Positions 1 to 8,163 are shown, counted from the first letter of the stretch. The stretch: DNA of 58,437 nucleotides from Sulfuricaulis sp. (GCF_024653915.1 NZ_JANLGY010000024.1:1-58437); one strand, 5' to 3'. Numbers and translations are program-made. Notes: generated from the sequence alone by a model not told the origin.

Positions 1-164
1 CTGCGGTTCTTTTTTTAAAAACGTCAGCCCCTAAATCCAAGCGAGTAGATAATCGCTTGCACCCTCCCTGGCGTTGTCCTCATTCCAAGGCACCCGCACA
101 ACTAAACCCTACTATTTTTATAGGTTATATGGAATGTAGGGGTATAGCAAGTTAGAGGGGTAAT

Positions 165-466
165 TCAGCGCCGGCCACCGTTGCTGACGGCGAATAAAAC
201 TCGATCGAGCATACGCACCGGCAAAACCCGCCGCAGCACGGCGAAAAGATGCGTGGGAAAGGTAACGGCATAACGCGCTTTCGGCCGGCGCGCCTCCAGT
301 GCTTTGATCACTTTCTTCAGCACCGCTTCCGGCGGCAGCGTGAACGGCAAAGGCTTCTCGCCGCCCAGGCGCTGTTCCACGCGCGCGTAATAGTCACGAT
401 ACGCGCTGTGCTCGCGGTCGATGTTGCGCTTGAAGGCCGCGTAGGCGTTGGCGCGAAAGCGGCTAT
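165..466 (-). pseudogene. 3' fragment of a short-chain dehydrogenase (duplicate)
   Basis: Read on the minus strand, about 100 codons match the C-terminal third of the intact SDR at 1357-2199 almost residue for residue: SRFRANAYAAF, then YYARVE, then PLPFTLPPEAVLKKVI and SNGGR before the stop. The match begins abruptly near 466 and everything upstream is absent, including the TGxxxGIG cofactor loop and the YxxxK catalytic site, so it cannot make an enzyme. A GTG at 380 could start a 71-residue product, but no ribosome binding site is evident. Its last codons differ slightly from the intact gene, so this is an old duplication rather than an assembly artefact. Confidence 0.85.
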
Positions 467-614
467 TGCCAGTGTCAGTTTGCTCGATTCACTGGTGCTC
501 TATGGCTTTCCGGAAAAAAGCAAATTATTTGCGGTGGGGCATCTGATTTTTGTCGTTAGCGCTTTAGCGTGGATGTTCTTCTGGCCAAGGCGTATTGGAC
601 GGCGTCAGGATTAA
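467..614 (+). pseudogene. C-terminal remnant of an unidentified membrane protein
   Basis: On the plus strand, directly abutting the SDR fragment, an open frame of about 48 codons ends at TAA 612-614. It contains a clear hydrophobic segment (FAVGHLIFVVSALAWMFFW) followed by a basic tail (PRRIGRRQD), the pattern of a last transmembrane helix with positive residues inside. The frame continues upstream only through the antisense of the SDR fragment, so this looks like the end of a gene cut off at the junction. I do not recognise the family. Confidence 0.4.
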
Positions 615-729
615 ATAATGAGATTGCCCTCTAACAATCAAATCAAGTTCGCCCGCGAAAGGCGCTGGCCGGACGTGCGAGAACCGCGCACCGTTTATTT
701 GAGTCATTATCCCGGAACGATGAGCTTGG

Positions 730-759
730 TTGACATGCTATATTGAGTATAGTCATAAT
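730..759 (+). promoter_or_regulatory. Toxin-antitoxin promoter with internal operator
   Basis: TTGACA at 730-735 is a perfect -35. CATAAT at 754-759 is a good -10 with 18-bp spacing. Between them an inverted repeat, CTATA (738-742) and TATAG (748-752) with 5 bp between, is placed where an Xre-type antitoxin would autorepress. Transcription would begin near 765-767, at the toxin start codon itself. Confidence 0.65.
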
Positions 760-764
760 ATGAT

Positions 765-1046
765 ATGTGGCGCATCGAAGAGCACCGACGGGTGGATAAA
801 CAGGCTGCGGCGGTCCCGAAGGATATCCTCAAGCGCTACGAAAAGTGGAAGGACATTGCGGCGATATCCGGCCCACCCGGGCTCCGTCTGATCAGGGGAT
901 TTCGTGACGAGGCTCTTTCAGGCGAGTGGCGAGGTTACCGGTCTTCCCGACTCGGAATTCAGTGGCGCGTCATCTACCGCGTGGTTGCCGAGAAGCTGCT
1001 CTTCCAGGTCGCATCGATAACCGCGCATGACTATAGGAGGTCATAA
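765..1046 (+). CDS. RelE/HigB-family toxin
   Basis: A 93-residue protein of the RelE/ParE superfamily, whose members are ribosome-dependent mRNA endonucleases or gyrase poisons. Visible family features are the central basic stretch GEWRGYRSSRLGIQWRVIYRV and the C-terminal ITAHDYRR strand. The antitoxin gene follows immediately (stop TAA 1044-1046, next ATG 1047). The toxin-first order and Xre partner are typical of HigBA-like modules. No Shine-Dalgarno precedes the ATG, and the predicted transcription start coincides with it, so the message may be leaderless while the antitoxin has a strong GGAGG. That arrangement would favour antitoxin synthesis. Which target it attacks cannot be read from sequence. 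Confidence 0.85.
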   Translation: MWRIEEHRRVDKQAAAVPKDILKRYEKWKDIAAISGPPGLRLIRGFRDEALSGEWRGYRSSRLGIQWRVIYRVVAEKLLFQVASITAHDYRRS

Positions 1047-1307
1047 ATGAAAGAGTATCGTCCTGCCAAAAAGCGTGTCACGGTTTCGGTCGGTGAGTCC
1101 GTGCGCATTCTTCGTGAACTCCAGGAGTTGAGCCAGAGCCAATTGGCTCGCCTGACCGGCATTCCCCAGGCCACCATTTCAGCCATCGAGAACGATCGTG
1201 TCCGTCTGGGTGTCGAGCGGGCCAAGGTTCTCGCCCGGGCACTCAAGTGTCATCCCGGGGTGCTGGTATTTCCCGGCTGGAAGCTGCCCGACAAAGCGGC
1301 GGCATAA
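1047..1307 (+). CDS. Xre-family antitoxin (HigA-like)
   Basis: An 86-residue helix-turn-helix protein. Residues about 16-70 form an HTH_3/Xre domain with the recognisable SQSQLARLTGIPQATISAIE helix-turn-helix and a following ENDRVRLGVERAKVLARAL helix. GGAGG at 1036-1040 sits 6 nt before the start. It should neutralise the toxin and repress the operon through the CTATA/TATAG palindrome upstream. The C-terminus (LVFPGWKLPDKAAA) is short, with no separate toxin-binding domain visible. Confidence 0.88.
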   Translation: MKEYRPAKKRVTVSVGESVRILRELQELSQSQLARLTGIPQATISAIENDRVRLGVERAKVLARALKCHPGVLVFPGWKLPDKAAA

Positions 1308-1356
1308 CAGGTTGTTCAACCGTGCGCGCAAAAACAGCGTGCCGGTGAACTCTGCG

Positions 1357-2199
1357 TTAGTGACGCCCGCCATTGCTGGTGGCGGACAGGATTTGGTCGA
1401 GCACGCGCACCGGCAACACCCGTCGCAACACGTGAAAGAGATGCGTGGGAAAGGTCACCCCATAGCGCGTCTTCGGCCGGCGCGCCTCCAACGCGCGAAT
1501 CACCTTCTTCAGTACGGCTTCGGGCGGGAGTGTGAAGGGCAAGGGCTTGGGGCCTTCGAGGCGTTTTTCCACGCGCGCGTAGTATTCACGATACATACTA
1601 TGTTCACGGTCTATGTTGCGCTGGAAGGCCGCGTAGGCGTTGGCGCGGAAACGGCTTTCGATCGGGCCGGGTTCGATGATCGAGATATATATATTGGTAT
1701 TGCGCAGTTCCAGGCGCATCGTGTCGGACAATGCCTCGAGCGCGAACTTGGTGGCGTTGTAGGCGCCACGATAGGCGAAGCAGACAATACCGAGGATCGA
1801 GCTCATCTGGATGATGCGTCCTTCGCCCTGTGCGCGCATGGCGGGGATGACGAGGTTGGTCAGTTCCTGGGTGCCGAACAGGTTGGTCTCGAATTGGGCC
1901 CGCAATGTGTCGCGGGATAAATCCTCAACCGCGCCGGGCTGTCCGTAGGCGCCGTTGTTAATCAGCGCATAGAGCCGCCCTTGTGTGCGACCGAGCATGT
2001 TCTGCACGGCGGCTTGAATAGATTCAGAGGAATCCAGGTCGAGCCATAAGCTTTCAAACCCCGCGGCCGAGAGAGCGGCGACATCCGGCTCCTTGCGCGC
2101 GCTGGCGAACACCCGGTAACCGCGTTCCCGCAGGCCATGCGCGAGGCAGTTGCCGATGCCGGAAGAACAGCCGGTGATCAATACGCTTTTCGATTCCAT
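1357..2199 (-). CDS. SDR-family oxidoreductase
   Basis: A 280-residue classical short-chain dehydrogenase/reductase. The nucleotide-binding loop TGCSSGIG occupies residues 9-16, the NNGAYG motif 81-86, the catalytic serine about 133-134, and the catalytic pair Y147 and K151 (YNATK). The C-terminal extension (YYARVEKRLEG to SNGGRH) is typical of the subgroup annotated as SDR oxidoreductase or retinol-dehydrogenase-like in proteobacteria. Substrate is unknown. It is monocistronic and convergent with the toxin-antitoxin pair. A degraded copy of its last 100 codons lies at 165-466. Confidence 0.85.
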   Translation of the reverse strand: MESKSVLITGCSSGIGNCLAHGLRERGYRVFASARKEPDVAALSAAGFESLWLDLDSSESIQAAVQNMLGRTQGRLYALINNGAYGQPGAVEDLSRDTLRAQFETNLFGTQELTNLVIPAMRAQGEGRIIQMSSILGIVCFAYRGAYNATKFALEALSDTMRLELRNTNIYISIIEPGPIESRFRANAYAAFQRNIDREHSMYREYYARVEKRLEGPKPLPFTLPPEAVLKKVIRALEARRPKTRYGVTFPTHLFHVLRRVLPVRVLDQILSATSNGGRH

Positions 2200-2304
2200 G
2201 CGGATGGTGTCGGTCAGGAATGTGGCACCATGGGGAAACCGACTGTAGGGTGTTTACCGCCGTAGTTCAATTGCCCGGTTCATGGCGTCGGCGCTGAATT
2301 CCGG

Positions 2305-2310
2305 TATAAT
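2305..2310 (+). promoter_or_regulatory. Candidate -10 box for the gnnA-gnnB-like operon
   Basis: A perfect TATAAT lies 71 bp upstream of the first gene. The hexamer 17 bp upstream (ATGGCG) is a poor -35, so either an activator is needed or the match is fortuitous. Confidence 0.35.
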
Positions 2311-2380
2311 TTGCGCGCTTATATGACGGCGCTTTATTTTTCATTCGACCTCGCGGAAGGACACCGCCCCTTGAGCTCCC

Positions 2381-3349
2381 ATGCCCACGCCTGCTGTTGA
2401 AACTTCCGGAAAACTGCGCGTCGGCGTCGCCGGTGTCGGTTATCTCGGCCGCTTTCATGCGCGCATCTACGCCGCCATGCCGGATGTCGAACTCGTCGGC
2501 GTGGCCGATTCCGATGAACGCGTGGCGAAAGAAGTGGCTGAGCAGCATGGCTGCCGCGCCTACACCGACGCGCGCGAACTGATCGGGAGCGTGGACGCCA
2601 TCAGCATCGTGGTGCCGACCATTTACCATGGCGATGTGGCGCGACCGTTCCTTGAAAAAGGCGTGCACATGCTGATGGAAAAACCCATCGCGCCAACCTA
2701 CGAGGAATCACGCGCGCTGGTGGAGCTGGCCGAACGCGCGGGGGTGATTTTTCAGGTGGGGCATCTCGAGCGCTTCAACGCCGGCATCATGGCGCTGGCC
2801 GAGCGCGCACAGAATCCGCGCTTCATTGAGGTGCATCGCCTTGGCCCCTTTGTCGAACGTGCCACCGACGTGGACGTGGTGACCGATCTCATGATCCACG
2901 ACATCGACATCGTGCTGTCGCTGGTGAAATCGGATATCCGGAATATCGCCGCCACCGGCACCAACGTGCTCACCGATCACGTGGACATTGCCAACGCCCG
3001 CATTGAATTTGAGAACGGCGCCGTGGCAAACGTGACTGCCAGCCGCGTCTCGAACAAGAAACTGCGTCGTATCCGCATCTTTGGAACTGAGCACTATTAT
3101 GGTCTTGACTACATCGACCAGAAGCTCGAAATGGTCCGCTCCGAACCGGACCCGGACGGCGGAAAATGGCCGCACATCGTGACCGAGCGGCTCGACATCA
3201 CGCCGCGCCCGCCGCTGGACGCCGAACTCGAATATTTCGTGAAATCCGTGCGCACCGGCACGCCGCCCCTGGTCACCGGCAGGGTGGGGCTCGAGGCACT
3301 GCGCGTGGCCCTGCTCGTCAAGGAGAAAATCGCCGCATGCACGCCGTAA
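2381..3349 (+). CDS. gnnA: Gfo/Idh/MocA dehydrogenase, GnnA-like (UDP-GlcNAc 3-dehydrogenase)
   Basis: A 322-residue NAD(P)-dependent dehydrogenase. The Rossmann loop GVAGVGYLG is at residues 15-23, the family EKP motif at 100-102, HLERFN at 128-133, and a DLMIHDIDIV stretch near the active site. It is followed, with a 13-bp overlap, by a DegT-type aminotransferase. In Acidithiobacillus ferrooxidans such a pair (GnnA, GnnB) oxidises the 3-hydroxyl of UDP-GlcNAc and transaminates it to UDP-GlcNAc3N, which lets LpxA place an amide-linked acyl chain on lipid A. Family assignment is firm; the GnnA role rests on the pairing and on resemblance. Related oxidoreductases act in O-antigen sugar synthesis. 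GGAAGGA at 2355-2361 is rather far from the chosen ATG. Confidence 0.7.
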   Translation: MPTPAVETSGKLRVGVAGVGYLGRFHARIYAAMPDVELVGVADSDERVAKEVAEQHGCRAYTDARELIGSVDAISIVVPTIYHGDVARPFLEKGVHMLMEKPIAPTYEESRALVELAERAGVIFQVGHLERFNAGIMALAERAQNPRFIEVHRLGPFVERATDVDVVTDLMIHDIDIVLSLVKSDIRNIAATGTNVLTDHVDIANARIEFENGAVANVTASRVSNKKLRRIRIFGTEHYYGLDYIDQKLEMVRSEPDPDGGKWPHIVTERLDITPRPPLDAELEYFVKSVRTGTPPLVTGRVGLEALRVALLVKEKIAACTP

Positions 3350-4473
3350 CCAGGGCCCAGCCCGTCCCGTTTCTCGATCTTACCGCGCAGTACAAACGCC
3401 TCGAAACCGAATGGCTCGCCGCCATCCGCGAGACCGGCGCGCGCGGCAGTTTCATTCTTGGCCCGCATACTCAGGCGTTCGAAAAGGAATTCGCCGAATA
3501 CGTTGGCGTGAAGCACGCCATCGCGGTGGCCAATGGCACGGATTCGCTTTATCTCTCGTTGCGCGCGCTGGGTATAGGCAAGGGCGATGAGGTCATTACC
3601 ACACCATTCACCTTCTTTGCCTCGGCCGAAACCATCGACATGGTCGGCGCCACGCCGGTATTTGTTGATATTCTCCCGGACAGTTTCTGTCTCGACCCCG
3701 CGAGCGTGCGCGCGAAAATCACACCTAAAACCAAGGCCATCGTGCCGGTGCACATCTTCGGTTATCCGTCCGGGATGGACGAGATCATGGAAATCGCCAA
3801 AAAGCACAAACTCGCCGTGATCGAAGACTGTGCCCAGTCTTTCGGCGCACTGCATAACGGCAAGGTGGTCGGTTCGATCGGCGATACCGGTAGCTTCAGT
3901 TTCTATCCGACGAAGGTTCTTGGTTGCTACGGTGACGGCGGTATGGTCACGACCAATTCAGATGCGGTTAACGAACATATCCGTCGGCTGCGTAACCACG
4001 GCGCGGCGAAGCCCTTCCTGCATACCGAAATCGGCATGAACAGCCGACTCGACGAGGTTCAGGCGGCGGCGCTGCGCATCAAACTGCGGCATATCAAAGA
4101 TGACATCGCTGGCCGGCAGAAAGTGGCGGCGGAGTATACGAAGCGCCTGACTAACTCCTCTGTCAAAACCCCGCCCTTACCCAAAAACGGCACACATGTT
4201 TTCAATCTCTATACTATTCGCGTGCACAGGCGCGATGCTGTGCGTCAGGCCCTGACGGACGCACAGATTGGCACCTCGCAGTGCTATCCGCAGGGACTGC
4301 ACCTGCAAGAAGTCTACAAGCATCTCCACTATAAGCCCGGCAGCCTCCCCGTGTGCGAGCACGCCTGTACTGAAACGCTGTCACTCCCCATGTACCCCGG
4401 TATGCCGCTTGGCCACATTGAGCGCGTATGCGAGGTTCTGCTTGCCGCCATCAGCCCGCGCAGGGCGCAATAG
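3337..4473 (+). CDS. gnnB: DegT/DnrJ/EryC1/StrS aminotransferase, GnnB-like
   Basis: A 378-residue PLP-dependent sugar aminotransferase. The cofactor lysine should be K193 in FYPTKVLGCYGDGG; D164 (VIEDCAQSFGA) contacts the pyridine nitrogen. The frame is open further upstream, but ATG 3337 is preceded by AAGGAG (3320-3325) and begins the usual VPFLDL N-terminus. It overlaps the dehydrogenase stop by 13 bp, so the two are translationally coupled. With that partner it would aminate UDP-3-keto-GlcNAc to UDP-GlcNAc3N using glutamate. Alternative: a transaminase for another 3- or 4-amino sugar such as a QdtB/FdtB-like reaction. Its stop codon lies within a 10-bp hairpin. Confidence 0.72.
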   Translation: MHAVTRAQPVPFLDLTAQYKRLETEWLAAIRETGARGSFILGPHTQAFEKEFAEYVGVKHAIAVANGTDSLYLSLRALGIGKGDEVITTPFTFFASAETIDMVGATPVFVDILPDSFCLDPASVRAKITPKTKAIVPVHIFGYPSGMDEIMEIAKKHKLAVIEDCAQSFGALHNGKVVGSIGDTGSFSFYPTKVLGCYGDGGMVTTNSDAVNEHIRRLRNHGAAKPFLHTEIGMNSRLDEVQAAALRIKLRHIKDDIAGRQKVAAEYTKRLTNSSVKTPPLPKNGTHVFNLYTIRVHRRDAVRQALTDAQIGTSQCYPQGLHLQEVYKHLHYKPGSLPVCEHACTETLSLPMYPGMPLGHIERVCEVLLAAISPRRAQ

Positions 4474-4489
4474 CGCAACCTATTGCGCC
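4464..4489 (+). terminator. Hairpin spanning the gnnB stop codon
   Basis: GGCGCAATAG (4464-4473) pairs perfectly with CTATTGCGCC (4480-4489) around a 6-nt loop; the TAG stop is the base of the left arm. No U-tract follows, so it is a weak intrinsic terminator or an mRNA 3'-end stabiliser. Confidence 0.5.
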
Positions 4490-4749
4490 TTACGCTGACT
4501 TCCCTTTATCCCGGCATGCGCCGGGTGGGGATGTTCAGCGAATGAGTAATCTTCTTTAGAGGCGTTATCTGCTTCCTGACGTATGGGGAGAGATAAGCCT
4601 CTGTTCTGACGGTATTTTGTACTTTTGCCGGCCTGAAATATCTCTAAATGCGGGCATTTCGCGGGAATTCCCTGATTCGCCGTGCGGGAAGACAGGCACG
4701 GAACTTGCAACTTTTGCTCCACCTGTCAGGTATTTCCCGAGGTGTTTTC
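4474..4749 (+). other. Gene-free structured leader upstream of the PBP-DGC operon
   Basis: No gene is visible in these 276 bp. A short perfect hairpin (CCCGGC 4510-4515 with GCCGGG 4520-4525) is followed by a longer bulged stem: AGAGGC plus TTATCT at 4558-4570 pairs with AGATAAGCCTCT at 4591-4602. These could belong to the leader of the downstream operon. I do not recognise a known riboswitch class. Confidence 0.35.
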
Positions 4750-5625
4750 ATGACTGTGACCATCAAGCGCATCAGGCCCGTATTAATCAGTGTCTTTTTT
4801 TTCGCCATCCTGAACGCCCTTTCCCCGCTTTCGGTGGCAGCAGAAGATCCACCCGACGCCAAGACCATTACCGGCGCCGGCGAACATTTCTCGTGGGTTA
4901 TTCTCGACGAGCTCAAGCCGGACCTGGAGCGCAAGTATGGCCGCATCATCAAGCTATTCGGCAAGGAGTCCATGCTCGGCGCGGGCTGCGGCAAGGGGAT
5001 AAAAAAGGCCAAGGAAAACGGTCCCGGTCACGAAACCTTCGGCTTCGTCTGCTGCCCGTTGAGTCCAGAAGAGGTTCAGAAGGAAGGTCTCACGGCTCAT
5101 CCGCTGGCGCAGGAGGCGCTGTTGATTCTGGTGAACAAGTCCAATCCGGTTGAGGATATTCCGATCGAAAAGGTCCGCGCCATCTTTCGCGGCGAGATTA
5201 CCAACTGGAAAGAGGTGGGCGGGGAGGACAAACCCATCGTCGTGGTGCTGCGCCCGCACTGCCCGGATCGCCCCGGACACTGGAAGACCATCGTTCCGGC
5301 GCTCGATCAGTTCCGCAAGGACCGGCTCGATGTGAAGAGCGAGGCCGAGGTGGTTCAGCGGGTTTCCGATTTTGCGGAGGGTGTCGGCAATATCGGCGCC
5401 ACCTGGATCTTCAGTTCGGATGAAAAGGTGAAGGTCGTCAAGGTCAGCGGTCTCGCCCCCACGGCGGAAAACCTCAAGTCGGGCAAGTATCCCTTCACGC
5501 AGGAACTGTCCATCGTGACCCACGGCGAGATCTCCGGCGACCTGGCCGGCATCATCAAGGATGTGCAGACGAGCAAGGCGTTCAAGGAAGTAGGGAAGAA
5601 ATACGAACTGGTTCCGCGAAACTAG
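4750..5625 (+). CDS. PstS-like periplasmic phosphate-family binding protein
   Basis: A 291-residue exported protein with a Sec signal peptide (residues 1-29; basic TVTIKRIRP, hydrophobic core, cleavage after VAA). The mature part resembles PBP-like/PstS domains: TITGAGEHFSW at the N-terminus, the hinge phrase HPLAQEALLILVNKSNPVEDI, and FRGEITNWKEVGG, a hallmark of PstS and related proteins. No pstCAB transporter genes are nearby. The next gene, 9 bp on, is a diguanylate cyclase with a periplasmic domain, so this protein probably acts as a ligand receptor for signalling rather than uptake. ATG 4750 was chosen because GAGGTG precedes it and the signal peptide begins there. Ligand (phosphate or another oxyanion) is unknown. 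Confidence 0.75.
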   Translation: MTVTIKRIRPVLISVFFFAILNALSPLSVAAEDPPDAKTITGAGEHFSWVILDELKPDLERKYGRIIKLFGKESMLGAGCGKGIKKAKENGPGHETFGFVCCPLSPEEVQKEGLTAHPLAQEALLILVNKSNPVEDIPIEKVRAIFRGEITNWKEVGGEDKPIVVVLRPHCPDRPGHWKTIVPALDQFRKDRLDVKSEAEVVQRVSDFAEGVGNIGATWIFSSDEKVKVVKVSGLAPTAENLKSGKYPFTQELSIVTHGEISGDLAGIIKDVQTSKAFKEVGKKYELVPRN

Positions 5626-5634
5626 CGCCTGACC

Positions 5635-7206
5635 GTGTTTCTTCCGCGCACATACCGGCTCCGCCTGGTTGTCTACATCACCGTCCTGCTGGTGTTCCTG
5701 GTGGCGGTGCTGGCGTTTTCGTATCGCGGCAGCCGCGCGCTCATCCTGCAGGTGGCCGAGAACAATATCAGCCGCGTGGCCCAGCAGATCGAAGGCCAGG
5801 TCGGATATGACGCGCGCGATTCCCGCGCGCGCGTCAAGATGATCCGCGACAATGTCCCCCTGACGGAGTACCTGTTCATCGCCGCCGCGCTCGATACCGA
5901 CGCCGCCGCTGTCCGGGAATTGTATCAAAGGCAATTCGGCTGGCTGCCGGCGGATCGGGTGGTTTTGCTCATGAAGAACGGCAAGGCCATGCTCGGCGCG
6001 GAGCATGCGGACCTGATCCAGGCGCTGCGCGCGCGGCGCGCGCCAAAGCAACGGCTTGAACAGCAGTTCTACCTCTACGGAAAGAACGGACTGGAGCTGG
6101 TTTCCGCGGCACCCGTGGATTACCGCTCACAATACCTCGGCGTGGTCGCGATCACCGCGGCCATCAGCGATGAGTGGATGAAGACCACGCGCCGACTCAG
6201 CAACGGCCATCTCATCATGGTGAAGGACGGCAAAATCATCCAGACCACGCTCGGGAGCGAATGGGCAGGGCTTGGCTTCAATCCGGCGTCGAATGTGCTG
6301 CGTGCCGGCAATGAAGAATTTCTGGTGCGGCAGATCCAGGTGGCCGGCGCGGACCCCGGCCTGCCTACCTTATGGTTTGCGCTGTCGGAGGCGGAGTTGA
6401 CGGAACGAATCAATCGCCAGCGCAACCAGATACTGGCGCTGGCCGCCACGGGGGGCGTCGGTATTCTGTTGATCGGTTTCCTGATGTTGCGGAATTTCAG
6501 CGCGCCCCTGGGAAGGCTGGTTGCCGTCATCAAAGAGGTCGGCGATGGCCGGTTCCCGGATTTCCGCGAGACGGAAAACAGGGACGAGATCGGCTACCTG
6601 TGGAACCAGTTCGCCGAGATGGTCCGCAATCTGCGCGACAAGCAGGAGGAACTTGCCGCCGTGCACCAGCAGCTCGAAAAACAGGCGGTCACCGACGCGC
6701 TTACCGGTCTCTACAACCGCCATTACCTCTACGATATCTATCCCAAACTCTGGAGCGAGGCGTTGCGGCAGAACGGCGGGCTTTCCGTGATCCTGATCGA
6801 CCTCGACCACTTCAAGTCGGTCAACGACCGTTTTGGACACCCGACCGGCGACACGGTGCTCGTGCACGTGGCAAATGTGTTGCGCGAGTCTTGTCGGGTG
6901 AGCGATTTCCTGTTCCGCATGGGTGGCGAAGAGTTCATCGTGCTCACGCACGCCGGCCTTGAAGGGGCGCAGGTGCTGGCGGAAAAGATCCGGGAGGCGT
7001 TGGAGCGCAGTCCGATCAACGAAGGCCAGTTCACCATCCGCACGACCGCCAGCCTCGGTGTGGCCCAGGCGGAGGAAACCGACGGCCTGAATGGACTGAC
7101 CCAGACGCTGGCACGTGTGGACAAGGCGCTTTACGCCGCCAAACAGGCGGGACGCAACCGCGTGGCCTGTTGGCAGACGCCGCGCCTAGTTGTCTCCAAA
7201 CGCTGA
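5635..7206 (+). CDS. Membrane diguanylate cyclase (periplasmic sensor, HAMP, GGDEF)
   Basis: A 523-residue sensor cyclase that would make cyclic di-GMP from two GTP. The first transmembrane helix is at about residues 10-30, then a periplasmic domain of about 230 residues (sCache-like in layout), a second helix at about 265-286, a HAMP linker (SAPLGRLVAVIKEVGDG, then DEIGYLWNQFAEMV), a short coiled coil, and a GGDEF domain from about residue 350. The catalytic A-site is GGEEF at 430-434. An RxxD inhibitory I-site (RVSD, 421-424) sits five residues before it, so product feedback is expected. It starts with GTG 9 bp after the binding-protein gene, an evident two-gene operon. Confidence 0.9.
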   Translation: MFLPRTYRLRLVVYITVLLVFLVAVLAFSYRGSRALILQVAENNISRVAQQIEGQVGYDARDSRARVKMIRDNVPLTEYLFIAAALDTDAAAVRELYQRQFGWLPADRVVLLMKNGKAMLGAEHADLIQALRARRAPKQRLEQQFYLYGKNGLELVSAAPVDYRSQYLGVVAITAAISDEWMKTTRRLSNGHLIMVKDGKIIQTTLGSEWAGLGFNPASNVLRAGNEEFLVRQIQVAGADPGLPTLWFALSEAELTERINRQRNQILALAATGGVGILLIGFLMLRNFSAPLGRLVAVIKEVGDGRFPDFRETENRDEIGYLWNQFAEMVRNLRDKQEELAAVHQQLEKQAVTDALTGLYNRHYLYDIYPKLWSEALRQNGGLSVILIDLDHFKSVNDRFGHPTGDTVLVHVANVLRESCRVSDFLFRMGGEEFIVLTHAGLEGAQVLAEKIREALERSPINEGQFTIRTTASLGVAQAEETDGLNGLTQTLARVDKALYAAKQAGRNRVACWQTPRLVVSKR

Positions 7207-7374
7207 CCTCTCGTGTCGGTGTTGCACGCTATGTTTTTGGCCAGCTCACGGCGACTTGGTACACGCCACGGCTTCGGTCAGCACGCAGGCTGTATCTGCC
7301 TCATGGTCACCGTGCGCGGAGTCTTCGCCAAGGAACTTCTTGCATGTTCACTGCCCGCTTGCCAAGCCCGCTGA

Positions 7375-8067
7375 ATGATGGCGACTCGTAGTCGATTGCA
7401 CTCTAATGTTCTTGTGCGCGCCGCGATGCTCTGCGCGGTGGTTCTGCTTGGCCTGTCGGTCCCCCCAATCGGGTTCCTGGCCGGTTTTATCGGTCGGATG
7501 CCTAATCAGCTTGCCGTGCCGTTCGTGGAACAGTGGTCGCTGCTCAAAACCCTGTGGGCGTCAAATCCGGAAGCGGCGACACGGATCCTGATGCAACAGC
7601 CGCTGATGGTGATTGCGCACAGCGAGCCGGCCAGCGGAATGGGGGTATGGAAGCTGTTCTTCTACCCCGTTCCTGTGGCGGTTCTCCTGGCGGTTTCGAT
7701 CTTTGCTGCTGTTATTCTCTGCCCCGGTGCCCGCGGCGCGACGTTGCGGCGCCTCGTTCCGCTGCTGCCGGGAATGGCGGTACTGGTGTTCGTTACGACC
7801 TACGTACAAGTGTCGACCTGCTGCACGGGCGGACCGCGGTGGGCTCTCGACGTCTGGCTGTTCTCGCTTGCGTACAATCCGCTCAGTACACTGATCGACT
7901 GGCAACAGCTTTACTCCCGGATTGAGGGGTTATTGTCGATCATGCAGGTTGTACTGGCGCTGCTCGGCGCAGTACTTCTTGCGTTGGGGGCTAGACGAGC
8001 AAGGAATGAACACGCTGATGCGAAACGGCTTCGTGGCACATCCGATCCGTCGGGGCATTCCTCATGA
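7375..8067 (+). CDS. Predicted multi-pass membrane protein, unknown function
   Basis: A 230-residue hydrophobic protein with about four membrane segments (around residues 14-38, 95-115, 126-145 and 185-205). A loop contains CC (VSTCCTGGPRW). I recognise no family. The start is uncertain: ATG 7375 and 7378 lack a good ribosome binding site, and an internal ATG at 7417 would still include the first helix. The stretch between it and the cyclase (7207-7374) shows nothing recognisable. It may be a lineage-specific gene. Confidence 0.5.
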   Translation: MMATRSRLHSNVLVRAAMLCAVVLLGLSVPPIGFLAGFIGRMPNQLAVPFVEQWSLLKTLWASNPEAATRILMQQPLMVIAHSEPASGMGVWKLFFYPVPVAVLLAVSIFAAVILCPGARGATLRRLVPLLPGMAVLVFVTTYVQVSTCCTGGPRWALDVWLFSLAYNPLSTLIDWQQLYSRIEGLLSIMQVVLALLGAVLLALGARRARNEHADAKRLRGTSDPSGHSS

Positions 8068-8163
8068 CCGTCACGGGCAAGCTCCAGCGGAGTTAGTGCG
8101 GCGGCATGAATCCATTTGAACTTATCCAATGGGCATTTCTCAGGATGGCAACATTGACCATTG

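Noticed and set aside
249-614. 121-residue plus-strand ORF as a whole gene
   Set aside because: Its first two thirds are antisense to the SDR fragment; only the last 48 codons look protein-like, so it is a chimera of a shadow and a remnant.
1198-1920. 240-residue plus-strand ORF opposite the SDR gene
   Set aside because: It is the antisense of a clear SDR with all motifs and has no recognisable protein features.
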